DNA from: an uncultured Clostridia bacterium
GTDB taxonomy: Bacteria; Bacillota; Clostridia; Oscillospirales; Acutalibacteraceae
Reading direction: 5' to 3'
DNA: 41,570 nucleotides
Assembly: GCA_947623205.1 (NCBI GenBank)
Contig: CANQGM010000015.1
Coordinates: 1-41,570 of the forward strand
In this document: positions 15,666-24,281 of the stretch, one piece after another
Layout: each line of letters starts with the position of its first letter
Numbering within the stretch: the stretch's first letter is position 1
Program-made: the position numbers and the translations under genes
Notes under the pieces: model-generated
Told to the model about the DNA's origin: nothing
What the model saw: the letters and a program-made list of their open reading frames with translations, nothing else
The model's database searches: none

Positions 15666-18530
15666 TTGCTTTTCAAAAGAGTATTTTCAGGAGTTATAGC
15701 ATCAATGATGATTATTGGAATGTGTGCTGCCGATGTAACGGCGGAAACAAAAAAAACAAATCAAAAAACAAATTATAAGACATATGCCGCAAATCTTGAT
15801 AAAACCGTATATTCCGGCAATGATCTTGGAGCAACATACAGCAAGAAAGCGACTGTTTTTAAAGTATGGTCACCAAATGCAAAAAGCGTAAAGGTAAACC
15901 TTTTTGAGCACGGCAGCGACAACGAAGGCGACGCCGGTTCATTTGAAACAAAGTCTATGATACTTGATAAAAAAACAGGCGTTTGGAGTACCGCAATCAA
16001 CGGCGACCTTGCCGGAAAATATTATACATACACAATTAAACACGGAAATACCGTAAAAGAGACCGCAGATGTTTATGCCAAGGCGTGCGGAGTAAACGGC
16101 AAACGCAGTATGATAGTTGATTTAAGAAAAACCGACCCGGAGGGTTGGAAAAATGACGCTCATATTCTTGTTAGTGATCCGACTCAGGCAACAGTATGGG
16201 AAGTTTCTGTCGCGGATTTTTCTTCTTCTTCGTCAAGCGGCGTATCGGAAAACAACCGCGGTAAATTCCTTGCGTTTACCGAGGAAGGCACAACTGTTGA
16301 CGGCGTTCAGGGCGGTACACCTACCTGTATTGATTACCTGAAAAGACTCGGCGTAAAATATGTTCAGATAATGCCGTTTTATGATTTTGGTTCAGTAGAT
16401 GAAAGCAAAGATATTAACAAGCAGTATAACTGGGGCTATGACCCGGTAAATTATAATTGTCCGGAGGGGTCGTATTCTACAAATCCATATGACGGAAATG
16501 TTCGCATAAAAGAGTGCAAACAGATGATACAGGCTTTACATAATGCAGGTATCGGTGTTATAATGGATGTAGTATATAATCATACTTATTCAACCGATTC
16601 GGTATTTCAGAATACGGTTCCCAATTATTATTACAGAATGAATGAGGACGGAACATTTTCAAATGGCTCGGGCTGCGGCAACGACACTGCTTCAGAACAT
16701 AAAATGTTCAGAAAGTATATGATAGACTCAGTCACCTATTGGGCTAAAGAATACCATATAGACGGCTTCCGTTTTGATTTAATGGGTCTGCACGATGTTA
16801 CAACAATGAATAATATCCGTTCCGCGCTTGATAATCTTTATGAAGACGGCAGCGGCAAAAAAATCATTATGTACGGCGAAGCATGGAATATGCCCACAAA
16901 CTGCGGCGAAGGTACGGTTTTGGCAAATCAGAACAACTTAAAGCAGCTTAACGACCGTATAGGTGCATTTGATGATACAGTACGTGACGCCGTCAAGGGC
17001 AGCAATGCAGGAACCGACACAGGGTTTATTCAGGAAGGCTCAAGACGTCCGCACCTTAAAACAGGAATTTCAGGTCAGTCTGACAAGATAACGGGTTGGG
17101 CAAATGCTGCTTCACAGTGTGTAACTTACACTTCCTGCCATGACAATCTTTGTCTTTATGACAAGCTTGTCGATTCCGTTTACGGCAAAAACAGCGAGTA
17201 TCGCAGGCGTTATGAAAATTTGGTAAGCATGAACAAGCTTGCAGGTGCAATTGTAATTACGTCACAGGGTATTCCGTTTATGTTGTCCGGCGAGGAGTTT
17301 GCGCGCAGCAAAGACGGCGACGAAAATTCATATTCTTCAAGCAGAGAAGAAAATATGATAGATTGGAAAAATCTTGATGAGTACAGCGATGTTGTCGAAT
17401 ATTACAGGGGACTTTATAAAATCCGTGAAAATTTTGCGGCATTTTCCGACTCTACGGCAATGACCGCAAATAATCTTTCATATCTTTCCGATGTTCCCGA
17501 AGGCGTTGTCGGTTATACAATTAACAACACCGAAAACGGCAAGTGGAGTAAAATGTGTCTTATTTTTAACGGAGGCGAAAACCCGCAAAAAGTAAATATT
17601 GACGGAGAATGGATAATTGTTGCCGATAATGAGACCGCAGGTTTGCGAAATCTTGGCAAAGCAAACGGAAAAGTAAAAATAGAGGCTCATTCAGCCGTAA
17701 TTATGGTTGATAAAAAAAGTTACGATACAGCAGGTATTACAGCTGATGAAGGGGCTGTTGTAATCAATTATTATGACAGCAGTTCAAAAGAGCTTATTAA
17801 AAAACAGACTGTAACAGGCGAAATAGGCAGTTCTTACAATGTTGCTGATTTAGCAGTTTCACTTGACTATGATACAGAAAGTTCAAAAGGCGATACCGAG
17901 GGTACATTTACAGACGGTGTTTTACACGCGGATATTTATGTAAAAAAGTTTGAAGGCAAAACGTCATCGGTACAATTTAAGTTTGTTGATGATATTAACG
18001 GCGCCGAGCTGGCAGACGCGTATGTAATTCGCAACAGAAGCGGAGAACAGTATTTTACTCCTGAGATCCCGTCGATAGAAAACTATAAGCTTGTGCTTGA
18101 CAAATTGCCTGACAACGGTGCCGGCATAGTTGGAGACTCAGACATAAGTGTAACATATGTTTACACGCGCGTTACCGGTGATACAGACAAATCTGTCTGC
18201 ACTGTAAATACTATTTATATGGATGATTCGGGAAAAGTTATTGATAAAAAGATAATTACCGGCAAAGAGGGAGAAGAATATACAACTTCTGAAAATGAAT
18301 ATGAAGATATGTCATTGGTCTTGGTTCCCGAAAATGCCGCAGGTAAATTTAAAAAAGGTGAGATAAATGTTATCTATTCATATTCATCATCTCCCGACCC
18401 ATTTAAAAAATTGATAGTTTATGTTTATATAGGCGCAGGTATTATTTTGTTTCTTTGCGCGGCTTCGGTAATTTTTTCGGGGGTAAGCCGCAAACGCAGA
18501 TTTTGCAAAAATCTGGATATTGATGAATAG
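15666..18530 (+). CDS. Type I pullulanase, GH13, membrane-anchored by a C-terminal helix
   Basis: A 954-residue extracellular debranching enzyme that should cut alpha-1,6 links in starch or pullulan. The TTG start has AGGGGG eight bases upstream and leads directly into a signal peptide (1-26). A CBM48-like domain (about 50-150) precedes the GH13 barrel, which has the type I pullulanase signature YNWGYDP (254-260), region I DVVYNH, nucleophile D371 in GFRFD, acid/base E405 in YGEAW and D493 in SCHDN. Three MucBP-like beta repeats follow (about 697-762, 767-835, 844-908), then a membrane helix (915-938) and a basic tail. There is no LPXTG motif, so it is held by the helix. The next gene is a close paralogue. 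Confidence 0.93.
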   Translation: MLFKRVFSGVIASMMIIGMCAADVTAETKKTNQKTNYKTYAANLDKTVYSGNDLGATYSKKATVFKVWSPNAKSVKVNLFEHGSDNEGDAGSFETKSMILDKKTGVWSTAINGDLAGKYYTYTIKHGNTVKETADVYAKACGVNGKRSMIVDLRKTDPEGWKNDAHILVSDPTQATVWEVSVADFSSSSSSGVSENNRGKFLAFTEEGTTVDGVQGGTPTCIDYLKRLGVKYVQIMPFYDFGSVDESKDINKQYNWGYDPVNYNCPEGSYSTNPYDGNVRIKECKQMIQALHNAGIGVIMDVVYNHTYSTDSVFQNTVPNYYYRMNEDGTFSNGSGCGNDTASEHKMFRKYMIDSVTYWAKEYHIDGFRFDLMGLHDVTTMNNIRSALDNLYEDGSGKKIIMYGEAWNMPTNCGEGTVLANQNNLKQLNDRIGAFDDTVRDAVKGSNAGTDTGFIQEGSRRPHLKTGISGQSDKITGWANAASQCVTYTSCHDNLCLYDKLVDSVYGKNSEYRRRYENLVSMNKLAGAIVITSQGIPFMLSGEEFARSKDGDENSYSSSREENMIDWKNLDEYSDVVEYYRGLYKIRENFAAFSDSTAMTANNLSYLSDVPEGVVGYTINNTENGKWSKMCLIFNGGENPQKVNIDGEWIIVADNETAGLRNLGKANGKVKIEAHSAVIMVDKKSYDTAGITADEGAVVINYYDSSSKELIKKQTVTGEIGSSYNVADLAVSLDYDTESSKGDTEGTFTDGVLHADIYVKKFEGKTSSVQFKFVDDINGAELADAYVIRNRSGEQYFTPEIPSIENYKLVLDKLPDNGAGIVGDSDISVTYVYTRVTGDTDKSVCTVNTIYMDDSGKVIDKKIITGKEGEEYTTSENEYEDMSLVLVPENAAGKFKKGEINVIYSYSSSPDPFKKLIVYVYIGAGIILFLCAASVIFSGVSRKRRFCKNLDIDE

Positions 18531-18602
18531 CATTTAAAATTTATCAGGATTTAATAAGGTAATTATTTTCGCTTATGCGGAATAAATTATACAAAAAAAA
18601 TT

Positions 18603-18608
18603 AGGAGG
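18603..18608 (+). promoter_or_regulatory. Consensus ribosome binding site of the dockerin pullulanase
   Basis: A perfect AGGAGG nine bases before the ATG, stronger than the site of the preceding paralogue, which also uses TTG. This agrees with much higher translation of the second gene. The 87-base spacer between the two genes holds no terminator, and no clear promoter is seen in it. Confidence 0.6.
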
Positions 18609-18617
18609 ATTCTATCT

Positions 18618-21600
18618 ATGAGAACTACAAAGAAAATTTTCTCTGCTGTTCTTGCACTCAGTATGCTTGCAACAACAAGCGTATTGTCCGGTTTCGCAGC
18701 TACTTCTGATACATCTTCAGTCAGTGCTGACCAAGCCTACGATTCAGATGCATCAAGGGCTAACGAAGCTATTGACAGTGAGTACACTTACACAAAGAGA
18801 GACCTTGGTGCAACATACTCACCTGAAAGTACAACTTTCAAGGTATGGGCGCCAACTGCTACAAAGGTTGCACTTAACCTTTATGCGACAGGTTCGGATT
18901 CCGAAGAAGGCGCAGGCAAAAAGGGTAACTATGATCTTGAAAAGCTGATGGAAAACGGAAAGTGGACAGGTGTGTGGACCGTAAAAGTTGACGGCGACCT
19001 TAAAAACATCTACTACACTTATACAATTACTGCAGCCAACACATCGGGCACAGCAACGACAACAACAGAAACACAGGATGTTTATTCTGTGGCAACAGGT
19101 GTAAACGGCGCTCGTTCAATGGTTTGCGACCTTAATTCAACAGACCCTGAAGGATGGGCAAATGATAAACATGTGCTTCTTGATAAATCTACTGATTCAT
19201 CTGTATGGGAAATTCATATTAAAGACTTCTCATATGACGAAGCATCAGGTGTTTCTGAAGCAAACCGCGGTAAATACCTTGCTTTTACAGAGACTGGAAC
19301 AACTCTCAATAATGAGGGCAACATTTCTACCTGTATAGATTATCTTAAAGAGCTTGGTATTACAACAGTTCAAATCAACCCGTTCTATGACTTCCAGTCA
19401 GTAAACGAAGCCGGTGATGGCAGTCAGTTTAACTGGGGTTATGATCCGCAGAACTACAATGTTCCTGAAGGTTCTTATTCTTCAAATCCATATGACGGTA
19501 ATGTAAGAATTAAAGAATGTAAACAAATGATTCAGGCACTTCATAATGCAGGTATTTCGGTTGTTATGGACGTTGTTTACAACCATACATATTCAACAAA
19601 TTCCTGTTTCCAGGCAACAGTACCTGATTATTATTACAGAGTGGTTGCACCGGGTTCATTCTCAAATGGTTCAGGCTGCGGTAATGAGTGTGCAACAGAA
19701 CGCGCAATGTACAGGGATTACCTTATTCAGTCAGTTCTTTATTGGGTAAATGAGTACCATGTTGACGGCTTCCGTTTTGACCTTATGGGTATTATGGATG
19801 TTGAAGCAATGAATATGGTAAGAGATGCACTTGACCAGGTTGATCCAAAAATCACAATGTGGGGTGAAGGTTGGTCAGGCAGCGACTCATATCATCCTAA
19901 AAAGACCTGCACAGGTGAAACTTACTATCCCTCAGTTCAGGCTAATGCGTCAAGACTCAATAGCAGAATCGCTCTCTTTAATGACGCTATTCGTGACGGT
20001 ATAAAAGGCAGCGTTTTTGGTATTACAAACAAAGGCTTTGTTCAGGGCGACAAAGTTTCTGCAAAAGAAATCACCTATGGTGTAAGAGCTAACACAGTTG
20101 GTACAAACAGATGGAAACCGACAGCACCTTCACAGTGTATAACTTATGATTGCTGTCATGACAACGCAACACTTTATGACCAAATTGTTGCTTCAACAAA
20201 TTATACTTCTTACGGTGAGCGCGAAGCAAGAGTTGTTAAGATGAATAAACTTGCCGGAGCAATTATTTATGCTTCACAGGGTATTACATTTACTCTTGCA
20301 GGTGAAGAAATGTGCCGTTCTAAAGACGGTGACACAAACAGCTATAAATCACCTGCAACTCTAAATATGATTAAGTGGCAGAATATTGTTGATTATGCTG
20401 ATGTTGTTTCTTATTACAAGGGTATGATGAAAATTAAATCTGCATTTACTCCTTTGAACTGCATGGATACAACATATGCAGAGGCATTCACTTTTACAAA
20501 CAGCCTTACATCTTCAACAAACACAATTTCTTACACAATTACAAATGACCAGCAGGGCGAATGGAATAAGATGGCTGTTATTTTCAATAACGGTTCAAAA
20601 GAAGCTGAAGTAACCCTTAAAGACACATCTGTAACTGACTGGGTTGTTATAGCTAATCAGGAAGCAGCAGGTCTTTCTTCACTGGGTGAGGTTAAAGGTT
20701 CAACATTCACAGTACCTGCAAGTTCTGCATTAATTGCTGTTGACAAAGCAGGTTATGAATCTGCAAACATTAAATCAGATTTTGGAACAGTTAAAGTAAA
20801 TTACATTTATGAAAAAACAGGTGAAAAGCTTGACGATTCTGTTGTACTTCAGGGTACAGTGGGAGCAGGATATCAGACATCTGCAAGCACAGGCATTGCC
20901 GAAACTTACGTTGTTAGCCGTATTGACGGTGAATCAACCGGTAAATTCTCAGATACAGCAAAAGAGGTAACATACTATTATAATGACTATGTACCCGAAT
21001 CAATTTTAAATGCTGACTTTAATGACGATTCTTTAATTGATGTTAACGATGTTACATCAATGCAGAAATATCTTGTTAAGAAAGCAACATTTTCACAGGA
21101 CAAGATAGATAAGTTTGATCTTAACTATGACGGCTATAATGATATTAACGACTGCACAATGCTTCAGTACTATCTTGCACACAAGTCTGTATCATCAGGT
21201 AAATTAACAGTAAATCATTATTACACTGATTCAAATGGTGAACTTCAAAAGCTTACATCATCTGAAACAATAACAGGCAGAGTTGGTACAGATTACACTG
21301 CTAAGCAATTTAAAATTGTTGGCTACGGTGTAGATCAATCAAAGTATCCGGCAAATGCTTCAGGTAAAATCCCATTTGGCTCTGACGTTGAAGTAAACTA
21401 TTATTACACAACCTCAAGCGCTGATATTAATATTTATGTTAAGCACAACGGTTCACTTAAATGGGCTCCTTCAATTTGGGTTTGGGGTTCAAACTTATCT
21501 GGTGCCGATTCAGATAACTACACTGCATCCGGCGAATGGCCCGGAGACACCCTTAAAGATTCCGACGGCGACGGTTGGTATGAACACTCTTTCACATATA

Positions 21601-21800
21601 AGGGTTCAGGTACTTATAATGTTATCGTTTCAAATGCAGGTAATACACAAACTATTGACTATAAGGGATTCGTTGACAATAAACTTTGGGTAGTAATTGA
21701 CGACGCAAATGTTTCAGGCGGAACATTCCTCACATTCTATTCCGAAAATCCTGATACAAACCCTAATGCTCCTATTGCAGAACAAGTTACTGCAAAATGA
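18618..21800 (+). CDS. Dockerin-bearing pullulanase with a CBM26-like starch-binding module
   Basis: A 1060-residue secreted debranching enzyme. Signal peptide (1-28), CBM48-like domain (about 60-165), GH13 type I pullulanase barrel with FNWGYDP (271-277), nucleophile D388, acid/base E417 and D515. Then a MucBP-like domain (about 723-790), a type I dockerin (about 799-857) with two calcium loops (D800, N802, D804 and D834, N836, D838), a second MucBP-like domain (about 864-931) and a C-terminal CBM26-like module (about 935-1046) with W949, W955, W974 and W987. The dockerin should plug into a cohesin scaffold, as in the R. bromii amylosome. No cohesin gene is in the window. Stretches of the barrel are identical to the upstream paralogue, pointing to tandem duplication. 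Confidence 0.94.
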   Translation: MRTTKKIFSAVLALSMLATTSVLSGFAATSDTSSVSADQAYDSDASRANEAIDSEYTYTKRDLGATYSPESTTFKVWAPTATKVALNLYATGSDSEEGAGKKGNYDLEKLMENGKWTGVWTVKVDGDLKNIYYTYTITAANTSGTATTTTETQDVYSVATGVNGARSMVCDLNSTDPEGWANDKHVLLDKSTDSSVWEIHIKDFSYDEASGVSEANRGKYLAFTETGTTLNNEGNISTCIDYLKELGITTVQINPFYDFQSVNEAGDGSQFNWGYDPQNYNVPEGSYSSNPYDGNVRIKECKQMIQALHNAGISVVMDVVYNHTYSTNSCFQATVPDYYYRVVAPGSFSNGSGCGNECATERAMYRDYLIQSVLYWVNEYHVDGFRFDLMGIMDVEAMNMVRDALDQVDPKITMWGEGWSGSDSYHPKKTCTGETYYPSVQANASRLNSRIALFNDAIRDGIKGSVFGITNKGFVQGDKVSAKEITYGVRANTVGTNRWKPTAPSQCITYDCCHDNATLYDQIVASTNYTSYGEREARVVKMNKLAGAIIYASQGITFTLAGEEMCRSKDGDTNSYKSPATLNMIKWQNIVDYADVVSYYKGMMKIKSAFTPLNCMDTTYAEAFTFTNSLTSSTNTISYTITNDQQGEWNKMAVIFNNGSKEAEVTLKDTSVTDWVVIANQEAAGLSSLGEVKGSTFTVPASSALIAVDKAGYESANIKSDFGTVKVNYIYEKTGEKLDDSVVLQGTVGAGYQTSASTGIAETYVVSRIDGESTGKFSDTAKEVTYYYNDYVPESILNADFNDDSLIDVNDVTSMQKYLVKKATFSQDKIDKFDLNYDGYNDINDCTMLQYYLAHKSVSSGKLTVNHYYTDSNGELQKLTSSETITGRVGTDYTAKQFKIVGYGVDQSKYPANASGKIPFGSDVEVNYYYTTSSADINIYVKHNGSLKWAPSIWVWGSNLSGADSDNYTASGEWPGDTLKDSDGDGWYEHSFTYKGSGTYNVIVSNAGNTQTIDYKGFVDNKLWVVIDDANVSGGTFLTFYSENPDTNPNAPIAEQVTAK

Positions 21801-21820
21801 TAGGATAAAACTAAAATATA

Positions 21821-21848
21821 GAGCTGACCTTATGGTCAGCTCTTTTTT
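21821..21848 (+). terminator. Terminator after the pullulanase pair
   Basis: GAGCTGACC (21821-21829) with GGTCAGCTC (21834-21842), four-base loop, followed by seven T. A textbook terminator. Confidence 0.92.
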
Positions 21849-21904
21849 TATAGCAGGTTGTTGTATTGTTCTTTTAATACGATCTGATACGGCGGCAATA
21901 ATTG

Positions 21905-21933
21905 TTGACTTGTCAATTAAAGAATAGTATAAT
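21905..21933 (+). promoter_or_regulatory. Strong sigma-A promoter of the flavodiiron gene
   Basis: TTGACT (21905-21910), 17-base spacer, perfect TATAAT (21928-21933). The -35 lies in a small palindrome TTGACTTGTCAA (21905-21916), which could be a repressor site. Confidence 0.8.
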
Positions 21934-21963
21934 AAAATAAAATTATAATTGGGAGAAAATAAG

Positions 21964-23124
21964 ATGAAAGTTACAATTTCAGATTCAATTAAATATATTG
22001 GCGTTGATGATAAAACAATTGATTTGTTTGAAAGTCAGTATATTGTTCCTAATGGAATATCTTATAATTCATATGTTATTCTTGACGATAAAACAGTTGT
22101 TATGGACACAGTGGATAAGCGTAAAACGGATGAGTGGCTTAAAAACCTTGAAGAAACACTTGACGGCAGAGTACCTGATTATCTTGTGATTAGCCACCTT
22201 GAACCTGACCACGCGTCAAATATTCAATTACTTGCCGATAAATACCCTTCAATGAAGCTTGTCAGCAATATGAAAACATTTACTATGATGCCTCAATTTT
22301 TCACACTTGACTTAACCGACAGAACGCTAACTGTAAAAGAGGGCGACACTCTTGATTTGGGCAATCATAAGCTTACGTTTGTAATGGCACCAATGGTTCA
22401 CTGGCCCGAGGTTATGGTTACATATGAAATGACCGAGAAAGTACTTTTCTCGGCAGACGGTTTTGGCAAATTTGGTGCTCTTGATACCGATGAAGATTGG
22501 GCATGTGAGGCAAGAAGATATTATTTTAACATTTGCGGAAAATATGGCGCACAGGTTCAAAATTTACTAAAAAAGGCGTCGGCATTAGATATTAAGACAA
22601 TATGTCCTCTTCATGGTCCTATCCTCAAAGAAAATCTTTCATATTACATTGGTCTTTATGATATTTGGAGCAAATATGAGGTTGAAACAGACGGAGTATT
22701 TATTGCATATGCTTCAATTCACGGAAACACAAAGAACGCCGTATTAAAGCTCTATGATATTCTAAAAGAAAAAACAGATAAAAAAATTGCAATTTCTGAT
22801 CTGTCAAGAAGTGATATGGCAGAGAATATTGAGGATGCGTTCCGTTACAGTAAAATGATCATTGCGGCACCTACATATGACGGCGGTGTATTCCCGGTGA
22901 TGAACGATTTTCTGCACCATCTGAAAATTAAATCCTATAAGAACAGGAAAGTAGGAGTAATAGAAAATGGCTCTTGGGCTCCGATGGCAGGAAAGGTAAT
23001 GAAGGAATACCTTGCAGGAATGAATAATATTGAGGTTTGCAATACAACTGTTTCGATACGTTCTGTTATGAATGATGATAATTTGACCCAAATGCAGCAG
23101 CTTGCCGATGAAATTCTAAAATAA
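21964..23124 (+). CDS. fprA: FprA-type flavodiiron protein (A-type flavoprotein)
   Basis: A 386-residue soluble enzyme that reduces O2 to water, or NO to N2O, protecting anaerobes. The N-terminal metallo-beta-lactamase-like domain has the diiron ligands HLEPDH (H78, E80, D82, H83), H146 in MVHWPE, D165 in SADGFG and a His in CPLHGP. The C-terminal flavodoxin domain starts near residue 253 with the FMN phosphate loop YASIHGNTKNA and includes APTYDGGVFP. Start ATG 21964 with GGGAGA at seven bases. Electrons normally come from rubredoxin, and a rubredoxin gene lies at the far end of this window. It is transcribed alone. Confidence 0.95.
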   Translation: MKVTISDSIKYIGVDDKTIDLFESQYIVPNGISYNSYVILDDKTVVMDTVDKRKTDEWLKNLEETLDGRVPDYLVISHLEPDHASNIQLLADKYPSMKLVSNMKTFTMMPQFFTLDLTDRTLTVKEGDTLDLGNHKLTFVMAPMVHWPEVMVTYEMTEKVLFSADGFGKFGALDTDEDWACEARRYYFNICGKYGAQVQNLLKKASALDIKTICPLHGPILKENLSYYIGLYDIWSKYEVETDGVFIAYASIHGNTKNAVLKLYDILKEKTDKKIAISDLSRSDMAENIEDAFRYSKMIIAAPTYDGGVFPVMNDFLHHLKIKSYKNRKVGVIENGSWAPMAGKVMKEYLAGMNNIEVCNTTVSIRSVMNDDNLTQMQQLADEILK

Positions 23125-23142
23125 TATAAAAAATGTAATTTT

Positions 23143-23176
23143 AATCCGTGCATAAATTGTTATGCACGGATTTTTT
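23143..23176 (+). terminator. Terminator of fprA
   Basis: AATCCGTGCATAA (23143-23155) with its perfect complement (23160-23172), four-base loop, followed by a T-run. Confidence 0.92.
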
Positions 23177-23232
23177 ATAAAAAAACTGTAATATGTTTAG
23201 CTAATTTGCCTATGTCAAATTTCTCCTAAAAG

Positions 23233-23241
23233 TGATATAAT
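23233..23241 (+). promoter_or_regulatory. Extended -10 promoter of the CarD-family gene
   Basis: TGATATAAT is a full extended -10 (TGnTATAAT). The -35 seventeen bases before it, TGTCAA, is weak. The transcript would have a leader of about 170 bases that includes a short ORF. Confidence 0.55.
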
Positions 23242-23327
23242 ATATTTATAGAAGATTATATATGTGAATAAACTATTAAATAAGATGAATAATACATATT
23301 CTTTTAAGTGAATAAAGGAGAATAATT

Positions 23328-23426
23328 ATGGCGAATGAAAAGATATTTAAAATTATAAATTACAAATTTTTTTATTTAATATTTTGCACATTAATTTTCT
23401 GTAAAAGAGGTGCAAACAATGTTTAA
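23328..23426 (+). CDS. Candidate 32-residue leader peptide overlapping carD
   Basis: A short ORF with a very good ribosome site (AAAGGAG, seven bases before ATG). The peptide starts MANEKIFKII, has a hydrophobic stretch around residues 14-24 with FFYLIFCTLIF and ends KRGANNV. Its stop overlaps the first codons of the CarD gene by eight bases in another frame, so ribosomes ending here could reinitiate downstream. It may be a translational coupler or a small membrane peptide. No family is recognised and coding status is uncertain. Confidence 0.4.
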   Translation: MANEKIFKIINYKFFYLIFCTLIFCKRGANNV

Positions 23427-23907
23427 AACAAATCAAATAGTTTTGTATGGTTCAAACGGCGTTTGCAAAATTACAGAAATTACAAAAAAAGAAATTCAGG
23501 GAAACACTATTGAATACTATGTTTTAAAACCTATGTTTTCAAATACTTCTACACTTTTTGTACCGACAAAAAATAAAGAGCTTGTAAATAAAATGCGTTA
23601 TATGGTTAGCATTGATGAAATTAATGATATTTTAAGTAATGTTTCAAAAGATGAAAATGAGTGGATAGAGGATAAGAATGAGCGGCTTATTAAATGCAAA
23701 AAAATAATTGCAAGCGGTGATTGCGCAAAGCTTGTTAAAATGATAAGGTCAATACATATTCATGAGGAAAAGCAGAATAAAAAGGGGAAAAGGCTTAATA
23801 TTTCTGACGAACGTGTTCTTAAAGAAGCAGAAAAAATGGTTTGCGACGAATTCTCTGTGGTACTTAAAATTGACAGGGATAAAGTAATGTCACTTGTTCT
23901 TAAATAA
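23419..23907 (+). CDS. CarD/CdnL family transcriptional regulator
   Basis: A 162-residue protein of the CarD_CdnL_TRCF family. The N-terminal RNA-polymerase-binding Tudor-like domain reads VLYGSNGVCKITEI, YYVLKPM and TLFVPTKN; the C-terminal part (about 75-160) is a helical DNA-binding domain. Members bind the polymerase beta subunit and stabilise open promoter complexes. ATG 23419 has AGAGG at eight bases; the GTG three codons upstream overlaps that site. It is shorter than a transcription-repair coupling factor, so it is the stand-alone type. A hairpin ends the transcript. Confidence 0.88.
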   Translation: MFKTNQIVLYGSNGVCKITEITKKEIQGNTIEYYVLKPMFSNTSTLFVPTKNKELVNKMRYMVSIDEINDILSNVSKDENEWIEDKNERLIKCKKIIASGDCAKLVKMIRSIHIHEEKQNKKGKRLNISDERVLKEAEKMVCDEFSVVLKIDRDKVMSLVLK

Positions 23908-23918
23908 ATAGTATTAAT

Positions 23919-23970
23919 AATGCCGTCGGCACGACTTACTTTAAAAGTTTGTGTCGGCGGCATTTTATTT
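23919..23970 (+). terminator. Terminator of the CarD-family gene
   Basis: AATGCCGTCGGCAC (23919-23932) pairs with GTGTCGGCGGCATT (23951-23964) through 14 pairs with two G-U, followed by TTATTT. Confidence 0.8.
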
Positions 23971-24159
23971 AAAGTTTTTTATGCAAAAATAATGCACCAT
24001 AAATATAGCAAGGCAATTAAAACGGCAAATAACAGCCAAAAAGGCAGGATCTACTGCAATACGCATTTGTCCCTCACAAACATATGCAAGCATTATTATC
24101 GTTGTACTTGTATTACTAAAAGAAAAATCTAAAATTCTAATGCAATTTTTATAAATTTA
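23971..24159. other. Spacer without a supported gene
   Basis: About 190 A/T-rich bases. The minus strand can encode a short hydrophobic peptide (LPFWLLFAVLIALLYLW) but the frame has no start codon with a ribosome site, so it is at most a remnant. Confidence 0.4.
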
Positions 24160-24168
24160 TGGTATAAT
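24160..24168 (+). promoter_or_regulatory. Extended -10 promoter of tex
   Basis: TGGTATAAT is a complete extended -10 motif; a -35 cannot be recognised with confidence. The leader to the tex start is about 105 bases and shows no known riboswitch pattern. Confidence 0.5.
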
Positions 24169-24281
24169 TTAGTAAAACAAGTAAAAACATCCCAAAAATA
24201 AGTCAAATAGACAGAATATTACAGATTTCGATATTATTATTAAAAATTTGTTCTGTACGCACAAACTTAAGGATGGGGGAT

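Noticed and set aside
15666..18530. Sortase anchor on the first pullulanase
   Set aside because: No LPXTG or similar motif precedes the C-terminal helix.
21905..21916. TTGACTTGTCAA palindrome at the fprA promoter as a Rex site
   Set aside because: The arms do not match TTGTTAA/TTAACAA, and part of the symmetry comes from the -35 element itself. It may be an operator for another factor but cannot be assigned.
23971..24120. Minus-strand hydrophobic peptide (LPFWLLFAVLIALLYLW) in the spacer before tex
   Set aside because: The frame is closed upstream by a TAG and has no start codon with a ribosome site; a second frame with an ATG gives a peptide with no family features. At most a remnant.
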